Shown here piece after piece: positions 1 to 11,209 of a stretch of DNA of 64,000 nucleotides. The DNA is from Spinacia oleracea (Eukaryota; Streptophyta; Magnoliopsida; Caryophyllales; Amaranthaceae). The stretch lies in the NCBI RefSeq assembly GCF_020520425.1, contig NC_079490.1, forward strand, positions 121,478,715 to 121,542,714, written 5' to 3'. Positions within the stretch are counted from its first letter, which is position 1, and each line of letters opens with the position of its first letter. The position numbers and the translations under genes are program-made. The notes under the pieces are model-generated. The model was not told the origin of the DNA and searched no databases. It saw nothing but the letters and a program-made list of their open reading frames with translations.

Positions 1-4
1 ATAC

Positions 5-300
5 TCCGGAAACGATGATATTGCCGGAAACGGAAATATAGATCGTATCGGAAATAAAAATATTATCCAAGTCGTAGATGTTACCGGAAACGGAAACATG
101 GTACGTATCGGAAAATATTATCGGAAATGGAAATATTACCGGAATCGGAAATATTACCGGAAACGGAAATATTGTCGGAATCGGAAATATTATCGGAATC
201 GAAAAATAATTCCGGAAACGGAAATATTAAATATTTGTTCGAAACGGAAATTTATTCCGGAATCGGAAATGTTAAATATTGTTCGTATCGGAAATGAATT
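5..300 (+). repeat. LTR-internal minisatellite, about 18-bp period
   Basis: The sequence alternates 'ccggaaacggaaatatt' with 'ccggaatcggaaatatt', giving a roughly 18-bp period built of GGAAAC, GGAATC and GGAAAT words. The same tract recurs in all five LTR copies of this family in the window, so it belongs to the LTR and is not a local microsatellite. Confidence 0.8.
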
Positions 301-730
301 CCGGAATCGGGAATTTAATCAGAAGCGTATCGTACGAATTAGCATCGGACGAGGCTTGCTAGACGAAGGCCCAGCACGAAGCCAGGCCGTCGCCCAGCAA
401 GCCAAGCGCAACAAACCACACGCCAAGCCTCGACCAGGCCCAGCGCAAGGCCAGGCCCAGCCAAGGCTTGTGGCGCGCGCGGAGCATTCGTGGGCTGCGA
501 CAATGGGCTGCGAGCAAGTGCAGCTCGCGTGGGCCGCGAGGCTTGCGCGGGCTGTGCTCGTGCTCATGCTCGTGTACGGTTGTGTGCAGTACGAATCCTA
601 AAGCTATTAGAATTTGTCATATGATTAAATCCTAATCCTAATAGATAAAGTTTATTTAATAGAGTCCTAGCAGGATTCTAATTAAACTAAATTAGTATTC
701 TAATAGGATTATAAGTCCTTTTCCATAACT

Positions 731-738
731 CTATAAAT
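731..738 (+). promoter_or_regulatory. TATA box of the copia LTR
   Basis: The motif 'tataaata' lies in 'ctctataaatag'. The same motif is at 47688-47695 in the plus-strand element and on the minus strand near 15263-15270, always between the GC-rich block and the LTR 3' end. That is the expected place for the retrotransposon core promoter (U3/R boundary). Confidence 0.55.
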
Positions 739-1111
739 AGGTGCCTAGGGTCACAAATTTATACATGAAATTGAAGTATTCAAAGGTAAGATGTGGAAGC
801 AAAAATCAGCCAAACACTTGCAACCATTTTAGCCGAAAATCCTAGGAACCTTAAGGGCGATTCTAGTTGGTCAAGCTTAAGGCGGATCCGGACGTGCTGT
901 GGACTATCTACGGAAGGACGACACTTGGAGTCCTAAAGACTTGTTCTTGTTCGGTTCGGGCGCAGCTAGGGAGGGCACGCTACAAAGTGTATGCAACTAA
1001 ATTATGCTAAATGATTATGTGTAAATAATATGTTTCCTGACATTAAGGTTTTTCCGCATGATTTATGTTTTGTCATATGTATCATAACTTAACAGTTCCT
1101 AGTAACAGTAG

Positions 1112-2631
1112 TGTAGGGGTGTTTTTTGTGTATTCTCCCTACGGGGTTTTGCAAGATTTTGAATGCCGAATGAGTCGCCACCAAACAATATTGAAATGCG
1201 ATATTGAAAGGTGCAATATTGAAATGCGGTATTGAAATGACGATATTGAAATGCGGTATTGAAATGACGATATTGAAATTGCGATATTAAAACTGTATTA
1301 TTGTATTTGAGATACGAATGCCAAATGACTACTCATCCCAAAGTGTCTTAGATTTGGATTATTTAATTGAACTTTGAATATTGAAATTTGAATATTGAAT
1401 CTTGAAAATTGAATCTTGAACTTAGGAGGCTAAATGTATAAAGTCCAAATCTTTTAATATGAAAAATAACTCAACTTTAATGTGCTCCATAACTTTGACA
1501 TTGATTCTAGTTTAAGGAAGTGATTACAAACAACCTTAAACATCGTAGAATACATAACTTGTATTTGAATCATAAAAGGGTTTTAATTTTGTAAAAATGG
1601 GTGATTGTGGTAAGTAACACTTTTAGAGTAAAAGTGTCAACTTTACTAATCATTTTTGAAATAAAGATTGAATCTTGTATGGCATAATGGAAGTGGTGTT
1701 TTGGACAATCATTTGGAGAGGGTTTCAAGAGTAAAACCTCCCAAAGATGACACCTTTGGCTTTTTTTTTCCTAGTTAATCAAGGGTATGAACCCTAAGGA
1801 TAACATCATAGGATTTTGGATTTAGAGAGGTAGAAGAGTAGAAAATATTGTAGATTTAAGTAGGGATTCGGAATTACCAAGTTAGGATTAGGTTGGATTT
1901 CCGATTAGTGCTCCAAATTTCTTAAATACTTGAAATTGTATAGGAATTTGTAGTTTAGAATTGGATTAGGTATTTTGATTTTAAGAGCAGATTTTGAAAT
2001 TACAACGTTGTGTTTATGATTTGCTGCCCCAAATTCTTAGGAAATGAGGGCTTAAATAGAGAATTAACCGGCTAAAATCTAAAGGCCAACTGCGCCTGGC
2101 GTAGGGACTTGCGCCTGGCGCAGGTGACGTGGCTCAGATTCCGCCAAAGCAAGGACGATGACGCCGTCCTTGCATTTGTCTCTTGTGGTTGTACCTTTGT
2201 ACGAATTGTACGAAGTTGGCACGTAGGGAATTCTTACGGATTAAGCTTGATTTGCGGTTAAAAACAAGCCATTTAGAATTTAGAATTTGTGTTTGGACTC
2301 GGTTTTAAGGGACGGGGCCATGAATGCTCGGTTTTGAGGGTCGGCGCCCGAATTTGGATTGCTTAGTGTCATTTTGACTGGAAAAGGCTTGTAAAGTCAA
2401 TGGAGAGGTCCATTGGGTAAGATTGTGTTTGGATTTTATAATTTATTTTTGGAAATTGGATTTTGTACCGAGTTCCGTAATGGGAACGGGCTCGGGGATT
2501 GGACTTTGGATTTTGGACTTTGGAATATATTTTAGCAATTGGGACTTCCACACGGAGTTGCACCAACCACCTAGCAAGGATAATCGTATCGTCATCATCC
2601 CATTAGGGGAGACACGATTTAGGTGTCTACA
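1112..2631. mobile_element. Probable solo LTR of a Ty3-gypsy (Tat/Ogre-like) element
   Basis: The segment starts TGTAGGGG and ends GTGTCTACA, giving TG...CA ends with a short inverted TGTAG/CTACA. It is flanked by AGTAG on the left and AGTAT on the right, a 4-of-5 target duplication. The phrase 'gagtcgccacca' near 1170 and the end 'aggtgtctaca' resemble plant Tat/Ogre LTRs; this is recognition from memory, not a search. Removing the segment with one duplication lets the minus-strand LINE ORF1 frame read on toward 1095. No coding domain is present. The short ORFs inside are chance. Confidence 0.5.
1180..1290. repeat. Short tandem repeat of 'gatattgaaatgc' type
   Basis: Several imperfect copies of 'tattgaaatgcg' and 'tattgaaatgac' follow one another, with more diverged 'ttgaatattgaa' copies near 1375-1420. 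The tract lies inside the presumed gypsy LTR. Confidence 0.6.
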
Positions 2632-3847
2632 AGTATGTTGCAGCTGCTTGCATCTATGCTTACTGAATCCAAGAGCTTGAGGAAACCCATAAATGTTATC
2701 CACCTTTGTTTTCTCCATTGTGGCAGTAGCCTCTTTCTCCTTAGGGTCAGTTGTGGGAGGATTGGCAGTTTTCTGCACCCACATCTTCTTTGTTTTGACC
2801 TGTCTCTTTTTGTGACATTTAGCCTGAGTATGATCGTACCCTTTACAGATGGAGCAAGTGAGTGAAATACACTCATATTACACCTATTGTTTCATGAGAA
2901 TACCCTTCTCATTCATGAACTGAATGCAGGATGGAACCTGCTGGTCTATGTCCACCTCAACCAGTACCTTGGCAAACATGAGTTTCTCCCTATGTAAAGT
3001 GGCTTGATCCACCTTCAATGCCTTCCCAACCAATCCAACAATCTTGAATAAACTCCTCTCACCCTAATATTTGACATTAAATCTAGGGAGTTTAATCTAG
3101 ATTGGAAGTTTCTTGACTGGTTCTTTAGCAATGTTAACATCAGGAGTCCATGGTCTAATGATTACAGGTTTGGAATCAAAGAATTGAACATCCCCCTTTA
3201 GTACATTGGAGCAGTTTTCCATGGTCTTGAAACGAACCATATAAATCCCTTTCCCCACCATGGCCACTTTATCAACTCCATGTTTTCCCCAAACCCTCCT
3301 CACAAAACCCTCCCAAATATTATGTGGTGGATTAGCACCAAGCACATATAACAGATGATGGCAGAGTTCCTAAAAGCAATTTCATCCTCGATATCCTCAA
3401 CATCAATTTGAACAATACCAATATTAATATTCGGGGGAATCACATTATCAACATGATTATCATCTAATGAGATTAGTATGTGATCATGATTACAGGAATT
3501 AAAATGAGTAGAGCTAACTAACCCATTCCCGCCAATGCTCTGGTTTTATTGAAATGGGTCGCACATCTTTTCCCTGTGTAAATCCATTAATCCATGCATT
3601 GAAGGTTGTTCGCACTTGAGATTTTTTTTTGCAAATCATGCAATTATGATTTCGGAGTTAGAATCTGCTCTTCAAAAGAATTTTTTTTATCAAGGTTTGT
3701 TGGTGTTTCCGGTGTGGCAATGGCCACCATCGCCTCTTTTTCCGATGAGATTGTGGTCTTCGAAGCAGCCCATGTAACCACCTTACTCGTTTGCTTCTTA
3801 TTCGATTGTCCTTTGCCTTGATTCTGCTGCTTCCGAGGTATGGCCAT
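2632..3847 (-). pseudogene. LINE (L1-type) ORF1 relic, DUF4283 plus zinc knuckle
   Basis: Plant L1 ORF1 proteins are RNA-binding nucleocapsid-like proteins with an N-terminal DUF4283 and a CCHC zinc knuckle. On the minus strand a basic N-terminus can start at 3847 (MAIPRKQQNQ). A DUF4283 segment follows at 3345-3097 (LGANPPHNIWEGFVRRVWG, then FFDSKPVIIRPW) and continues with disruptions to about 2890. A CX2CX4HX4C knuckle (CSICKGYDHTQAKC) lies near 2860-2820, then a Lys/Glu-rich tail to 2632. Stops at about 3643 and 3097 and frame changes break it. The order and wording match the LINE at 56878-58925 on the other strand. The gypsy-like solo LTR and the copia LTR both lie within its 3' side. 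Confidence 0.75.
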
Positions 3848-5143
3848 GGCGTCGAAGGAGGGAGAAGCAGCCGCCTCTTCAAAACCTCTCGAGAGCAAAA
3901 TCTTAATCTTTTGTTTTTGTCTTTCTATACGCTTACCAAGTTGCGGCTAAACTAATGTAAATCAAGGTGCATTGTAGAGAGCGTTATGATTGTAGAATCT
4001 GAATTAAGAATATGGACTTATACTGGAATGCTAAATTTGATTTCTTTCAGAAGTTTGAGATGTTGTCATTCAGGTTAAGAAACATGAGAATTGTTGTTAT
4101 GGATGATGAAAAGTTTTTAAAGTTTCTGCATGTTTGCTGGAGACCACTTCACTTGTCATCAGCCTCATGGAAAATGAAGCCAGAATTTTACCTTTTGTGT
4201 TTGGTCTTATGGTCCTAATCTAAATGATATAATTCGAGTTCCATTACGTGGTTATGTGGTTTAAATACGTCTTCTGAAAAACTACCAGAATTCACCCCCA
4301 CCCCCCTCCCCTTTTCTAAAAACAAAGGCTTCTCTTTTCCTCTCCTTAAAACCTCAAGGTTAGGAATTAGCTGTTGTTACTTGTAATGATTTCATTTTTT
4401 AGACAGCATAATAGGAGGTAATCATGTGTCTTACTGGCATTGTCGTACAATGTCAAAACATCTGCATAAATAAGGCATTGTAAGTGTAGATGTTGATCTT
4501 GAGCCAATGGTATTTTCACTACGTAGCTAGTTATTTTGTTCTGATTCATTCTGAAGAATGCCCCTAAACTCTAGCGATTATTTTTGTATTCCGATTTCAG
4601 GCAAAGCAATAGTGTTGCTGAGTGTAGATCTTTCTGGAGACGTAGTTCCTTTGTTGCTAGGATCCTTCTGCGTACTTCATTGGGAATGAAATATTTGGTA
4701 CAACTGCTGGGGCGAATTGAAATTACACAAGTGGAAAATAGGTGTGCATGGTATGATGGAGTTTGAGCCTGCAGATAATGGAGTTATCTTGAGTGTTCCG
4801 AAGGGAACTCAAGGTTCAACTACTCTTTGTTCGCAAGTAAATTTCAGATTTATTTACGTTTTATGTTAATTTAGTTAGGAAATTTTCCTAGAAGCATTAC
4901 ACTTCAAATATTGTAATTGTAATTATAAGGTCTCGAAGTTGGTGTTGGGAAGCTTCCTTGAGTGTATTGTAACTCAGACAACATATTTTTGTTCGTTTCT
5001 CGTTATTTTTAATATATTCTGATTTTTTAAACTTTTATTTTATTGTGGACTAACATATTAGGGTGAGCCAGATGCAATAAAATTTAGAGTTTCACATTTT
5101 CATAATTTAATTTGCACTATATGTATGATACTTTCAGTTTTTT
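3848..5143. other. Unassigned AT-rich stretch, possible gene-fragment debris
   Basis: No complete gene is visible. Near 4125-4220 one frame reads an exon-like run (VSACLLETTSLVISLMENEA) without interruption, and near 4750-4830 another gives MEFEPADNGVILSVPKGTQG. Neither was recognised and both end in stops. These may be fragments carried by the CACTA debris on the right. A C-rich run ('cacccccctcccc') is near 4298. Confidence 0.3.
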
Positions 5144-5391
5144 TTAAAAAAAGTCATTTGGGTCGCACATTAGGTAAAACTGCGATGTAAATGACTTCTT
5201 TGGCACCATGTTGAAAAGTCATTTGCGTCGCACGTTAGCTTAAACTGCTACGCAAATGACTTTTTTGGCATCATTCCAAAAAGTCATTTGCGTTGCACTT
5301 TAAGCTAATGTGCTGCCAGTTGCGTCGTACCAATGTGCGACAAAAATGGGCTTAAAAGACCGAAGCAAATGGACAATTTTCCAGTAGCGTG
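5144..5391. mobile_element. CACTA terminus remnant with GTCATTTGCGTCGCAC subterminal repeats
   Basis: Three or more copies of 'aaagtcatttgcgtcgcac' alternate with the inverted form 'gcaaatgacttttttggc'. The block ends 'ttttccagtagcgtg', which reads outward as a degenerate CAC..CTACTGGAAAA, close to the usual CACTACTAGAAAA end. Alternating direct and inverted short subterminal repeats next to such an end are typical of CACTA (En/Spm) elements. No transposase lies beside it and the partner end was not found. Confidence 0.55.
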
Positions 5392-5651
5392 GGGTGTTCT
5401 TTCAATTTTGTGGAATTCGGTTCATTTACTAGAATTCAATTGATTTCATTGAATTATTCGTTTTTTGTTGAATTGAGTTCATTTGATGTGGTCTTCTTAA
5501 GTTCATTAATTGAAATGTATGGGAGATGTAGGTTGGTTAGCCAGACTCTACAAGTTATTGAGTATCACAAAGTTTTTAATTCTTCCTCTTGTAAAATAGT
5601 TGTGCTGGGAATATTTTGTAAGTTTATCAACTTGAATAGAGATCTATATTT

Positions 5652-5990
5652 CACTAGTAGAAAAAACCTCAAGTGCTTGGGGTAAAATGCCATCAAGTGC
5701 TGGTGATTATGCCCCCATCACTTGAGGGTAAAGCACTTTATAATATTTTAAGTGCTTGGGGTTGACCCCAAGCACTTAACATGTTAAGCTAGTGTTTGGG
5801 GTTCCAGAAACCCCAAGCACTTGACATGTTAAGTGCTTGGGGTTTACGAAAAACCCCAAGCACTTAACTTGGGATATATGTAAAACCCCAAGAACTTGAC
5901 ATGTTAAGTGCTTGGGTTTAAGGAAAGCCTCAAGCACTTGATATTAAACATACTTTTTAAATAAAATCTGCTACTATCAAGTGCTTGAGG
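5652..5990 (+). mobile_element. CACTA left terminus with 'aagtgcttgggg' subterminal repeats
   Basis: The end is CACTAGTAGAAAAAACC, identical for its first 17 bases to the left end of the 17-kb CACTA element at 17939. It is followed by alternating 'aagtgcttggggt' and 'accccaagcactt' motifs through about 5985, a subterminal set different from that of the inner element. The copia element 6074-16316 lies immediately inside. The matching right end is not visible in the window, so the outer element is truncated, rearranged or longer than expected. Confidence 0.7.
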
Positions 5991-6073
5991 TATTAAAAAA
6001 AGTACCCCGACCACATAATATTTATTTATTTTTTGTAAATTTTGTCAGGCCCGTACCCCTCTAGCACAATATC

Positions 6074-7456
6074 TGTTAGGTTATGATACATATAAACGAA
6101 TATAAATCATGCGGAACAACCATAAATGCCAGGATTCCAAATTAATTGCCACATAACAATTAGCACAATTAGGATGCATACTCTTTGTAGCGTGCCCTCC
6201 CTTGCTGCGCCCGAACCGAACAAGAACAAGTCTTTAGGACTCCACGTGTCGTCCCTCCGTAGAAAGTCCACAGCACGTCCGGATCCGCCTTAAGATTGAC
6301 CAACTAGTATCGCCCTTAAGGTACTAATTTATTCGGCTACTATGCGCAAGTGTATGACTGAATTTTTGCTCAAATTCTTACCTTTGAATACTTTAAACTC
6401 GTTATAAATTATGAGCCTTGATCTCATATTTATAGGCCATGGAATAAGCAATCGAATCCTACTAGGATACGAATTAATTAAATTAGAATCCTAGTAGAAC
6501 CCTTATTTAATTAATTTATCTTTTAGGATTAGGAATTTAATCAATAAAAGAATCCTATTCGCTTTAGGTTTTGTATGTGAACACAAACACACACGCACGC
6601 ACAGCAGCCCACGTGGGGCGCCATGCGCACGCGTGCGCAGAGCCCAAGCAGCGACGCAGCCCACGAGGCTGCCTGCCCCTTTGGCGCGCGCTGGGCCGGC
6701 CTTGCGGTGGGCCTGGCGCAGCCTTGGGCTGGGCGTGTGTGGCGCGCTATTGCCTTGCTGGACGCGGGCCTGGCTTCGTGCTGGGCCTTTGTCTAGCAAG
6801 CTCGTCCGATGCTAATTCGTACGACGCGCTTCCGATTAATTTCCCGATTCCGGAATTCATTTCCGATACGAACAATATTTAACATTTCCGATTCCGGAAT
6901 TAATTTCTGTCTCGAACAAATATTTAATATTTCCATTTCCGGAATTATTTTCCGATTCCGATAATATTTCCGATTCTGACAATATTTCCGTTTCCGGCAA
7001 TATTTTCGATTCCGGCAATATTTCCATTTCCGATAATATTTTCCGATACATACCATGTTTCCGTTTCCGGCAACATCTACGACTTGGATAATATTTATAT
7101 TTCCGATACGATCCATATTTCCGTTTCCGGCAATATCATCGTTTCCGGAGTATTCATTTATTTGCCTTTGACGATCTCAGCTCCCACTGAAACTAAGATC
7201 CGTCGATTCCGAATATCCATTAGATAGAGTATTTAATGCCATTAAATACTTGATCCGTTTACGTACTATTTCTGTGACCCTACGGGTTCAGTCAAGAGTA
7301 AGCTGTGGATTAATATCATTAATCCCCTTGAACTGAAGCGGCCTCTAGCTAGGCATACAGATCACTTGATCTCACTGAATTATTAACTTGTATAATTAAT
7401 ACTGAACCGCATTTATTAGACTTACCATCAAATGCATACTTGGACCAAGGGCATCA
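6074..7456 (-). repeat. 3' LTR of the minus-strand copia element
   Basis: Read on the plus strand it starts 'tgttaggttatgatacat' and ends 'ccaagggcatca', then meets the complement of the polypurine tract. Compared with the element at 46651 its outer end lacks about nine bases ('aggaaatag') after TGA. It contains the GC-rich block (about 6600-6800) and the TTTCCG minisatellite (about 6835-7145). Confidence 0.88.
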
Positions 7457-7471
7457 GTCTCCCACTTGTCC
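7457..7471 (-). promoter_or_regulatory. Polypurine tract
   Basis: The minus strand reads 'ggacaagtgggagac' immediately before the 3' LTR. The same tract precedes the 3' LTR of the other family member (55408-55422). Confidence 0.85.
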
Positions 7472-8329
7472 TTAGGGACAAGTGTGCATTTCCTAATTCC
7501 TTTGTCGCTTGATGCTTGCTCTTGAACATAAGGTAAGAGTTGTCATCCTTATTATGTCCAGAGGTGTTTCTCGGTTTCAGAGTTCAACTGATCAAATAAA
7601 CAGATAATCATAGCCTATGATTGATCTGAGCACGGCCATGCATTTTACAGTTTCTAGCTCTCCGAGTGGCCTTGTACAACTTTCAGCATCTCATCCCGAT
7701 TTATGGGAGGACAATCCCAATCTTGCCATCTTGAGATTAGACTTCGTTTGATAGGTGATTACCTGAGCGTTGCCTTTATAGCCTCCTTTTACGGTGCGAC
7801 GGTTGACAACGTCAAAGTAACCAGTTCTCAAACAAGTAATCTCATGTCACTCAGGTATTGAGGATTCGTGTATAATAATTTTAATGAAATTTACTTATGA
7901 CAGATTTTCATCTCTTACAGTAAAGTTTCATAGGTCTGTCCGATACTAGTCTTCCCAAAGTAAGTATTTATACAAATGATTACGACATTGCCATGTCCAC
8001 ATAGTTCAAGAAACAAAACTACTAGTCATCTTGCATTCTAGTCGTCTAACGTTTTCTATGCGTCCATGTTTATAGAAAACTCCGACCAGGGACCATTTTC
8101 AACTTTTGACATTCAAGTTCACTTGATAGACATTTCTTAGTCACATGACTGGTCCTAACATTCTATCTTGAATATATCCTCAAATTGAAGGGACTCATCA
8201 TTTAATAAACCACAAATTAAATGGAAAAATGAATTCTATTCATTAATGTGAATTATTAACCAATAATGTTTTACAAAGTATTAAACTCTAAAACTTTAAA
8301 ACATTAAATAAGGACATCAAAGCCATTCT
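7472..8329 (-). other. 3' non-coding region of the copia element
   Basis: There is no open frame. The region matches, in reverse complement, about 54640-55405 of the other family member; for example 'acattgccatgtccacatag' near 7985 corresponds to sequence near 54890. It holds the segment between the pol end and the polypurine tract. Confidence 0.75.
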
Positions 8330-11209
8330 CCAACATGCTTGATTCCCATAGATGTAGTGTGCGAGTTGTGCTTCACCTGCGGCAGAGGTTTAGTCAATGG
8401 ATCTGAGATGTTGTCATCAGTTCCAATCTTGCTTACTCGACTCCTTTTCTTTCAACGAGCCCTCGTAGAAGGTGAAATCTATGAAGTACATGCTGGACTC
8501 TCTGGTGGTGTCTAGGCTCCTTTGCCTATGCAATAGCTCCATTATTATCACAATATAGAGCTATTGGTCCTTTAATGGAGGGGACTACACCAAGTTCACC
8601 TATGAACTTCCTTAGCCATATAGCTTCCTTTGCTGCTTCATGTGCAGCAATGTACTCCGCTTCAGTTGTAGAATCCGCAATGGTGCTTTGCTTAGCACTT
8701 TTCCAGCTTACTGCACCTCCGTTGAGGCAGAAGACAAAGCCAGACTGTGATCTGAAATCATCTTTATCGATTTGGAAACTTGCGTCCGTATAGTCTTTAA
8801 AAATTAATTCATCATCTCCACCATAGACCAGGAAGTCATCTTTGTGCCTTTTCAGGTACTTCAGAATGTTCTTGGCAGCAGTCCAATGTGCCCTCCTGGG
8901 TCTGACTGGTATCTGCTCATAGCACTGAGTGCATACGCAACATCCGGGCGTGTATATATCATAGCATACATTATTGAACCAATCAATGATGCATATGGAA
9001 TACCACTCATTCGTCTACGCTCATCTAGTGTTTTTGGGCACTGAGTCTTGCTTAGAGTCATTCCATGAGACATGGGTAGGTAGCCTCTCTTGGAGTCTGC
9101 CATTTTGAATCTTTCAAGCACCTTATTGATATAAGTGCTTTGACTAAGTCCAATCATCTTCTTAGATCTATCTCTGTAAATCTTGATGCCTAGTATGTAC
9201 TGTGCTTCTCCTAGATCCTTCATCGAAAAACATTTCCCAAGCCAAATCTCGACAGAGTTCAACATAGGAATGTCATTTCCGATAAGTAATATGTCGTCGA
9301 CATATAATACTAGAAAAGCAATTTTGCTCCCACTGACCTTCTTGTATACACAAGATTCGTCTGCCTCCTTGATGAATCCAAAGTCACTGACTGCTTCATC
9401 AAAACGTATATTCCAGCTCCTTGATGTTTGCTTCAATCCGTAGATTGATTTCTTAAGCTTGAATACCTTCTTAGCATTCTTTGGATCCTCAAAACCCTCA
9501 GGCTGTATCATAAACACAGTTTCTGTTAAAACGCCGTTTAAGAAAGCGGATTTGACATCCATCTGCCATATTTCGTAATCGTAATATGCAGCGATTGCTA
9601 ACATTATCCGAATAGACTTTAGCATTGCAACTGGTGAAAAGGTTTCATCGTAATCCACACCGTGGACTTGCCTGTAACCTTTTGCAACCAATCTAGCTTT
9701 GAAAACTTCAAGTTTCCCATCCTTGTCCTTTTTCAGTTTGAAAACCCATTTTCTTCCTATGGCTTGGTAGCCATCTGGCCAATCGACCAAATCCCAAACT
9801 TGGTTTTCAGACATGGAGTCTAATTCAGATTGCATGGCTTCTTGCCATTGCTTGGAGCTAGGGCTCGTCATAGCTTGTTTGTAAGTCGCAGGTTCATCAC
9901 TTTCAAGTAATAGAACTTCATAGCTCTCGTTCGTCAAAATACCTAAGCACCTTTCCGGTTGAGATCTATATCTCTGCGATCTACGCGGGGTTACATTTCT
10001 AGATGGTCCTTGATTCTCACCAGATACTTCTAAAGATCTCTGAGTTTCATCCTGAATGTCATCTTGAGCATTCTCTAGAGTTTGTTGTTCGACTCGAATT
10101 TCTTCGAGGTCTACTTTTCTCCCCCTTGTCATTTTGGAAATGTGATCTCTTTCCAAAAAGATACCATCTCGAGCAACAAACACCTTGTTCTCAGATGTAT
10201 TGTAGAAGTAATACCCCTTTGTTTCCTTTGGATAGCCCACAAGGATACATTTGTCAGATTTTGGATGAAGTTTGTCTGAAATTAATCGTTTGACGTATAC
10301 TTCACATCCCCAAATCTTAAGAAAAGACACTTTTGGAGGCTTTCCAAACCACAACTCATATGGAGTCTTTTCAACAGCTTTAGACGGAGCTCTATTTATA
10401 GTGAGTGCAGCTGTATTTTGTGCATGTCCCGAAAATTCTATTGGAAGTTCGGCCTGACCCATCATTGATCTAACCATGTCTAGCAAGATTCTATTCCTCC
10501 GTTCCGACACACCGTTCCATTGTGGTGTTCTAGGAGGAGTCAATTCTGATAGAATTCCACATTCTTTCAGATGGTCATCAAATTCATAGCTCAGATATTC
10601 ACCGCCTCTGTCAGACCGCAGTGCCTTAATCTTCTTGCCTAATTGATTCTCTACTTCACTATGAAATTCCTTGAATTTGTCAAAGGATTCAGACTTATGC
10701 TTCATTAGGTAGACATAACCATATCTACTTAAGTCATCAGTGAAAATGATAAAGTAGCTGAAACCACCTCTAGCATTTGTACTCATTGGTCGACATACAT
10801 CTGTAAGGATTAAACCCAATAGTTCAGTTGCTCTTTGTCCAACTTTAGAGAAAGGTTGCTTTGTCATTTTGCCAAGTAAACATGATTCGCACTTACCATA
10901 ATCCTCTAAGTCAAATGGTTCTAGAATTCCTTCCTTTTGAAGTCTTTCTATGTGTTTCAAGTTAATATGGCCTAATCGACAATGCCACAGATAGATGAGA
11001 CTTGAATCATCCTTTTTGGCCTTTTGCGTATTTATGTTATAAACTTGTTTGTCGTGATCTAATAAATAAAGTCCATTGACTAATCTAGCAGATCCATAAA
11101 ACATCTCTTTAAAATAAAACAAACAACTATTGTCTTTTCTTGAAAAGGAAAATCCCTTAGCATATAAGCAAGAAACAGAAATGATGTTTTTTAGTAAGAC
11201 TTGGAACAT
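8330..11209 (-). pseudogene. Copia pol: integrase, reverse transcriptase, RNase H (broken)
   Basis: A long open stretch (11209 to 8861) holds the integrase HHCC finger (WHCRLGHI ... CESCLLGK), the DDE core (LTDVCRPMST, FTDDLSRYG, RSDRGGEYLS, TPQWNGVSERRNR) and the C-terminal KGYYFYN module. The copia reverse transcriptase follows with KARLVAKGYRQVHGVDYDET, QMDVKSAFLNG and the catalytic YVDD at about 9305-9294. Near 8885 a one-base shift moves the reading to RNase H (HWTAAKNILKYLKR, then ADSTTEAEYIAAHEA), which meets a TAG after YCDNNGAIA near 8535 where a Gln is usual. The reading fades out near 8330 with MGIKHVGE. It would make cDNA and integrate it if intact. Confidence 0.92.

Larger units (their letters stand above)
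1..1094 (+). mobile_element. Ty1-copia LTR, 3' part, family shared with 6074-16316 and 46651-56820
   Basis: This stretch matches, in the same order, the LTRs at 46961-48049 and 55733-56820 and the reverse complement of the LTRs at 6074-7456 and 14914-16316. It starts about 310 bp into the LTR because the window cuts it. It runs through a GGAAAT-rich minisatellite, a GC-rich block (about 390-560), a TATA box near 731 and the conserved end 'cataacttaaca'. No primer-binding site follows position 1094, so it is the 3' LTR of an element lying to the left, or a solo LTR. The Ala/Arg-rich reading frames in it also occur in the other LTR copies and are not genes. Confidence 0.88.

Noticed and set aside
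98..601. Open frame of 167 codons, Arg/Lys/Tyr- then Ala-rich
   Set aside because: It runs through the LTR minisatellite and GC block. Equivalent frames recur in the other LTR copies (about 47000 and 55770, and on the opposite strand near 6600 and 15450) because the repeat lacks stops. It has no domain.
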